This document shows, piece after piece, positions 63,025 to 64,000 of a DNA stretch of 64,000 bases; position 1 is the first letter of the stretch, and each line of letters starts with the position of its first letter. The notes beneath the pieces were generated by a model. It did no database searches and was not told where the DNA came from. It saw only the letters and a list, made by a program, of their open reading frames with translations. The stretch spans positions 5,952,001-6,016,000 of the forward strand of contig NZ_JACHND010000001.1 in assembly GCF_014205275.1 (NCBI RefSeq), read 5' to 3'. Origin of the DNA: Sphaerisporangium siamense (lineage in GTDB: Bacteria; Actinomycetota; Actinomycetes; Streptosporangiales; Streptosporangiaceae). Made by a program: the position numbers and the translations under genes.

Positions 63025-63885
63025 GTGAGTGAAAGGCTGGACGCGCTGGAGGAGCGGATCACCGTCCTGCGCGCGGAGGTCCGGCGGGCCGTGCGTGCGC
63101 GTGACGCCGCGCTGGCCAGGTCCCTGCGCGCGGAGCTGCGCGGGGCCGAGCGCGCCTGGGACCAGGCGCTCGCGGCCGACGGCGCGGCCCATGACGACCT
63201 CGGCGCCGATTCCGGCTCTCCCGGGGGCAGCCCCAGCGGCGGTTTCGGACCCGGTGCCGGCGAGGTGGACGCGCCGCTGGTGCCGGTGCGCGAGCAGGTC
63301 CACCAGGCCCTGGCGCTGCTGGGCGTCCCTGCCTCGGCGAAGATGATCGTGGCCGTGCACGGGGCGCTACGGGCGGGCTCACTGCGGGGCACGCAGCTCG
63401 CCAGCCTGCGCAGGGACGAGGAGCGCTCCTTCCGATCCTCCCCGTTCTCCCGGCCCTACTACCTGTGCGCGGCGCTCACCGACCGATTGTCGGCCTCGCG
63501 CGGGCTGCTCACGGTGAGCACCTGGCCGCTGGAACGGCGGGCGATCGGCCCGCTGAGCCCGCGCGTCGACTTCCTGACCACCGCCATCCGTGTCGCCGAG
63601 CACGTCGGCCGGCTGGAGGAGGCGGGCGAGCCACCGCTCCCCGCGGCGGGACGGCTGCTGGCGCGGCTCGCGCACAACGTCCCCGGCGTGCCGCCCGCAG
63701 GGCCGGGTACCTTCCCGGACCCGGCGCTCGTGGTCAAGGCGGCCCGCGCCGAGCTGGGGTTTCACGCCGAGGCCGACGCCGCGGCCCGCGCCGAGATCGC
63801 CGCCCGCGCCCGCGCCCGCCTGGCAGACGCCGAACGCCTCTTCGGCGGCACAACACTGAGGCCAATCCGCGAGCAAGCCTCATGA
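63025..63885 (+). CDS. Conserved actinomycete protein of unknown function, coiled-coil N-terminus
   Basis: A 286-aa soluble protein. It opens with a heptad-like helix (LDALEERITVLRAEVRRAVRARD), then a Gly/Ser/Pro linker (about 60-80). A conserved core follows: VREQVHQALALLGVPASAKMIVAVHGALRAGSL, then SLRRDEERSF, RPYYLCAALTDRLSASRGLLTVSTWPLERRAIGPLSPRVDFLTTA. The core suggests a winged-helix-like fold and recurs as a hypothetical protein in related genomes, but no function is known. The start is the GTG at 63025 from a leaderless promoter. Confidence 0.65.
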   Translation: MSERLDALEERITVLRAEVRRAVRARDAALARSLRAELRGAERAWDQALAADGAAHDDLGADSGSPGGSPSGGFGPGAGEVDAPLVPVREQVHQALALLGVPASAKMIVAVHGALRAGSLRGTQLASLRRDEERSFRSSPFSRPYYLCAALTDRLSASRGLLTVSTWPLERRAIGPLSPRVDFLTTAIRVAEHVGRLEEAGEPPLPAAGRLLARLAHNVPGVPPAGPGTFPDPALVVKAARAELGFHAEADAAARAEIAARARARLADAERLFGGTTLRPIREQAS

Positions 63886-64000
63886 CAACCTCCTCACGCC
63901 ACGAACCCACCGAACGCGAACCGGAACGTCGCGGCCCAGCACCGCGCGAACCCGCGGAACACAGACCGGTTCCGTACAAACTTGCGCGACACGAACCGGC

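Noticed and set aside
63886..64000. Possible gene at the right edge
   Set aside because: Only 115 bases; no ribosome site or recognisable translation on either strand.

Overview
The window is about 70% G+C. It has GTG/TTG starts, many apparently leaderless genes (a -10 of the form TANNNT sits 6-7 nt before the start codon), a conserved garA-ftsR-DUF151-merR-gcvP block, a group-2 type sigma factor and many actinobacterial families (DUF3040, DUF3311, DUF5999, tricorn protease, Rv2578c-type radical SAM). This fits a filamentous actinomycete. menF, menD and menE are present, so the classical menaquinone route is used. That argues against Streptomyces, which uses futalosine, and for a Streptosporangiales relative such as Actinomadura or Thermomonospora. 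The genus is an inference.

Layout. 0-5.4 kb: acetyltransferase, an unassigned structured RNA with a strong terminator, PlsC acyltransferase, a PBP, DUF3040, an SOS-type leaderless radical SAM gene and a lysine-rich 45-aa protein. 5.7-13.3 kb: tricorn protease, a divergent ArsR regulator/hydrolase pair with three matching operators, a WYL regulator/esterase pair and a secreted SGNH hydrolase. 13.5-18.5 kb: menF, a Tn3 transposase relic, a DHFR-like enzyme, an ECF sigma factor with its own C-terminal domain, and a heptad-repeat coiled-coil protein. 18.6-25.8 kb: a partner-switching signalling cluster (two STAS proteins, a GAF-PP2C phosphatase, a 1,390-aa protein joining histidine kinase, receiver, PP2C and RsbW-like kinase) and a GntR regulator. 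25.8-36.8 kb: DedA, a methyltransferase, menD, a pentad-repeat tract, menE, a secreted orphan peptide, the sigma factor, TetR, DUF5999 and several uncharacterised genes.

36.9-46.4 kb is almost entirely on the minus strand: gcvP behind a tandem glycine riboswitch, a MerR regulator, DUF151, FtsR-like MerR, GarA-like FHA protein, a mannose-1-phosphate guanylyltransferase whose phosphomannomutase half has lost its catalytic motifs, and a CDP-alcohol phosphatidyltransferase. 46.5-58.3 kb: methyltransferase, acyl-CoA dehydrogenase, a GATase-like hydrolase whose nucleophile Cys is Ala, a globin-reductase, a MoaD-like protein lacking the Gly-Gly tail behind a 27-codon leader, ThyX interrupted by a 251-aa HNH intein, an amidohydrolase, a TrpE-TrpG fusion behind a Trp-Trp attenuator leader, and a CocE hydrolase. 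58.7-63.9 kb: DUF3311 plus solute:sodium symporter, a transmembrane Ser/Thr kinase with a septum-formation-like ectodomain, and an uncharacterised conserved gene.

The strongest signals for follow-up are the ThyX intein, the fused partner-switch protein, the trp attenuator, the structured RNA at about 790-945, the two degraded active sites (ManB-like and GATase-like) and the MoaD-like protein. No tRNA, rRNA or CRISPR array was seen. All family assignments come from motif recognition by eye; no searches were run.
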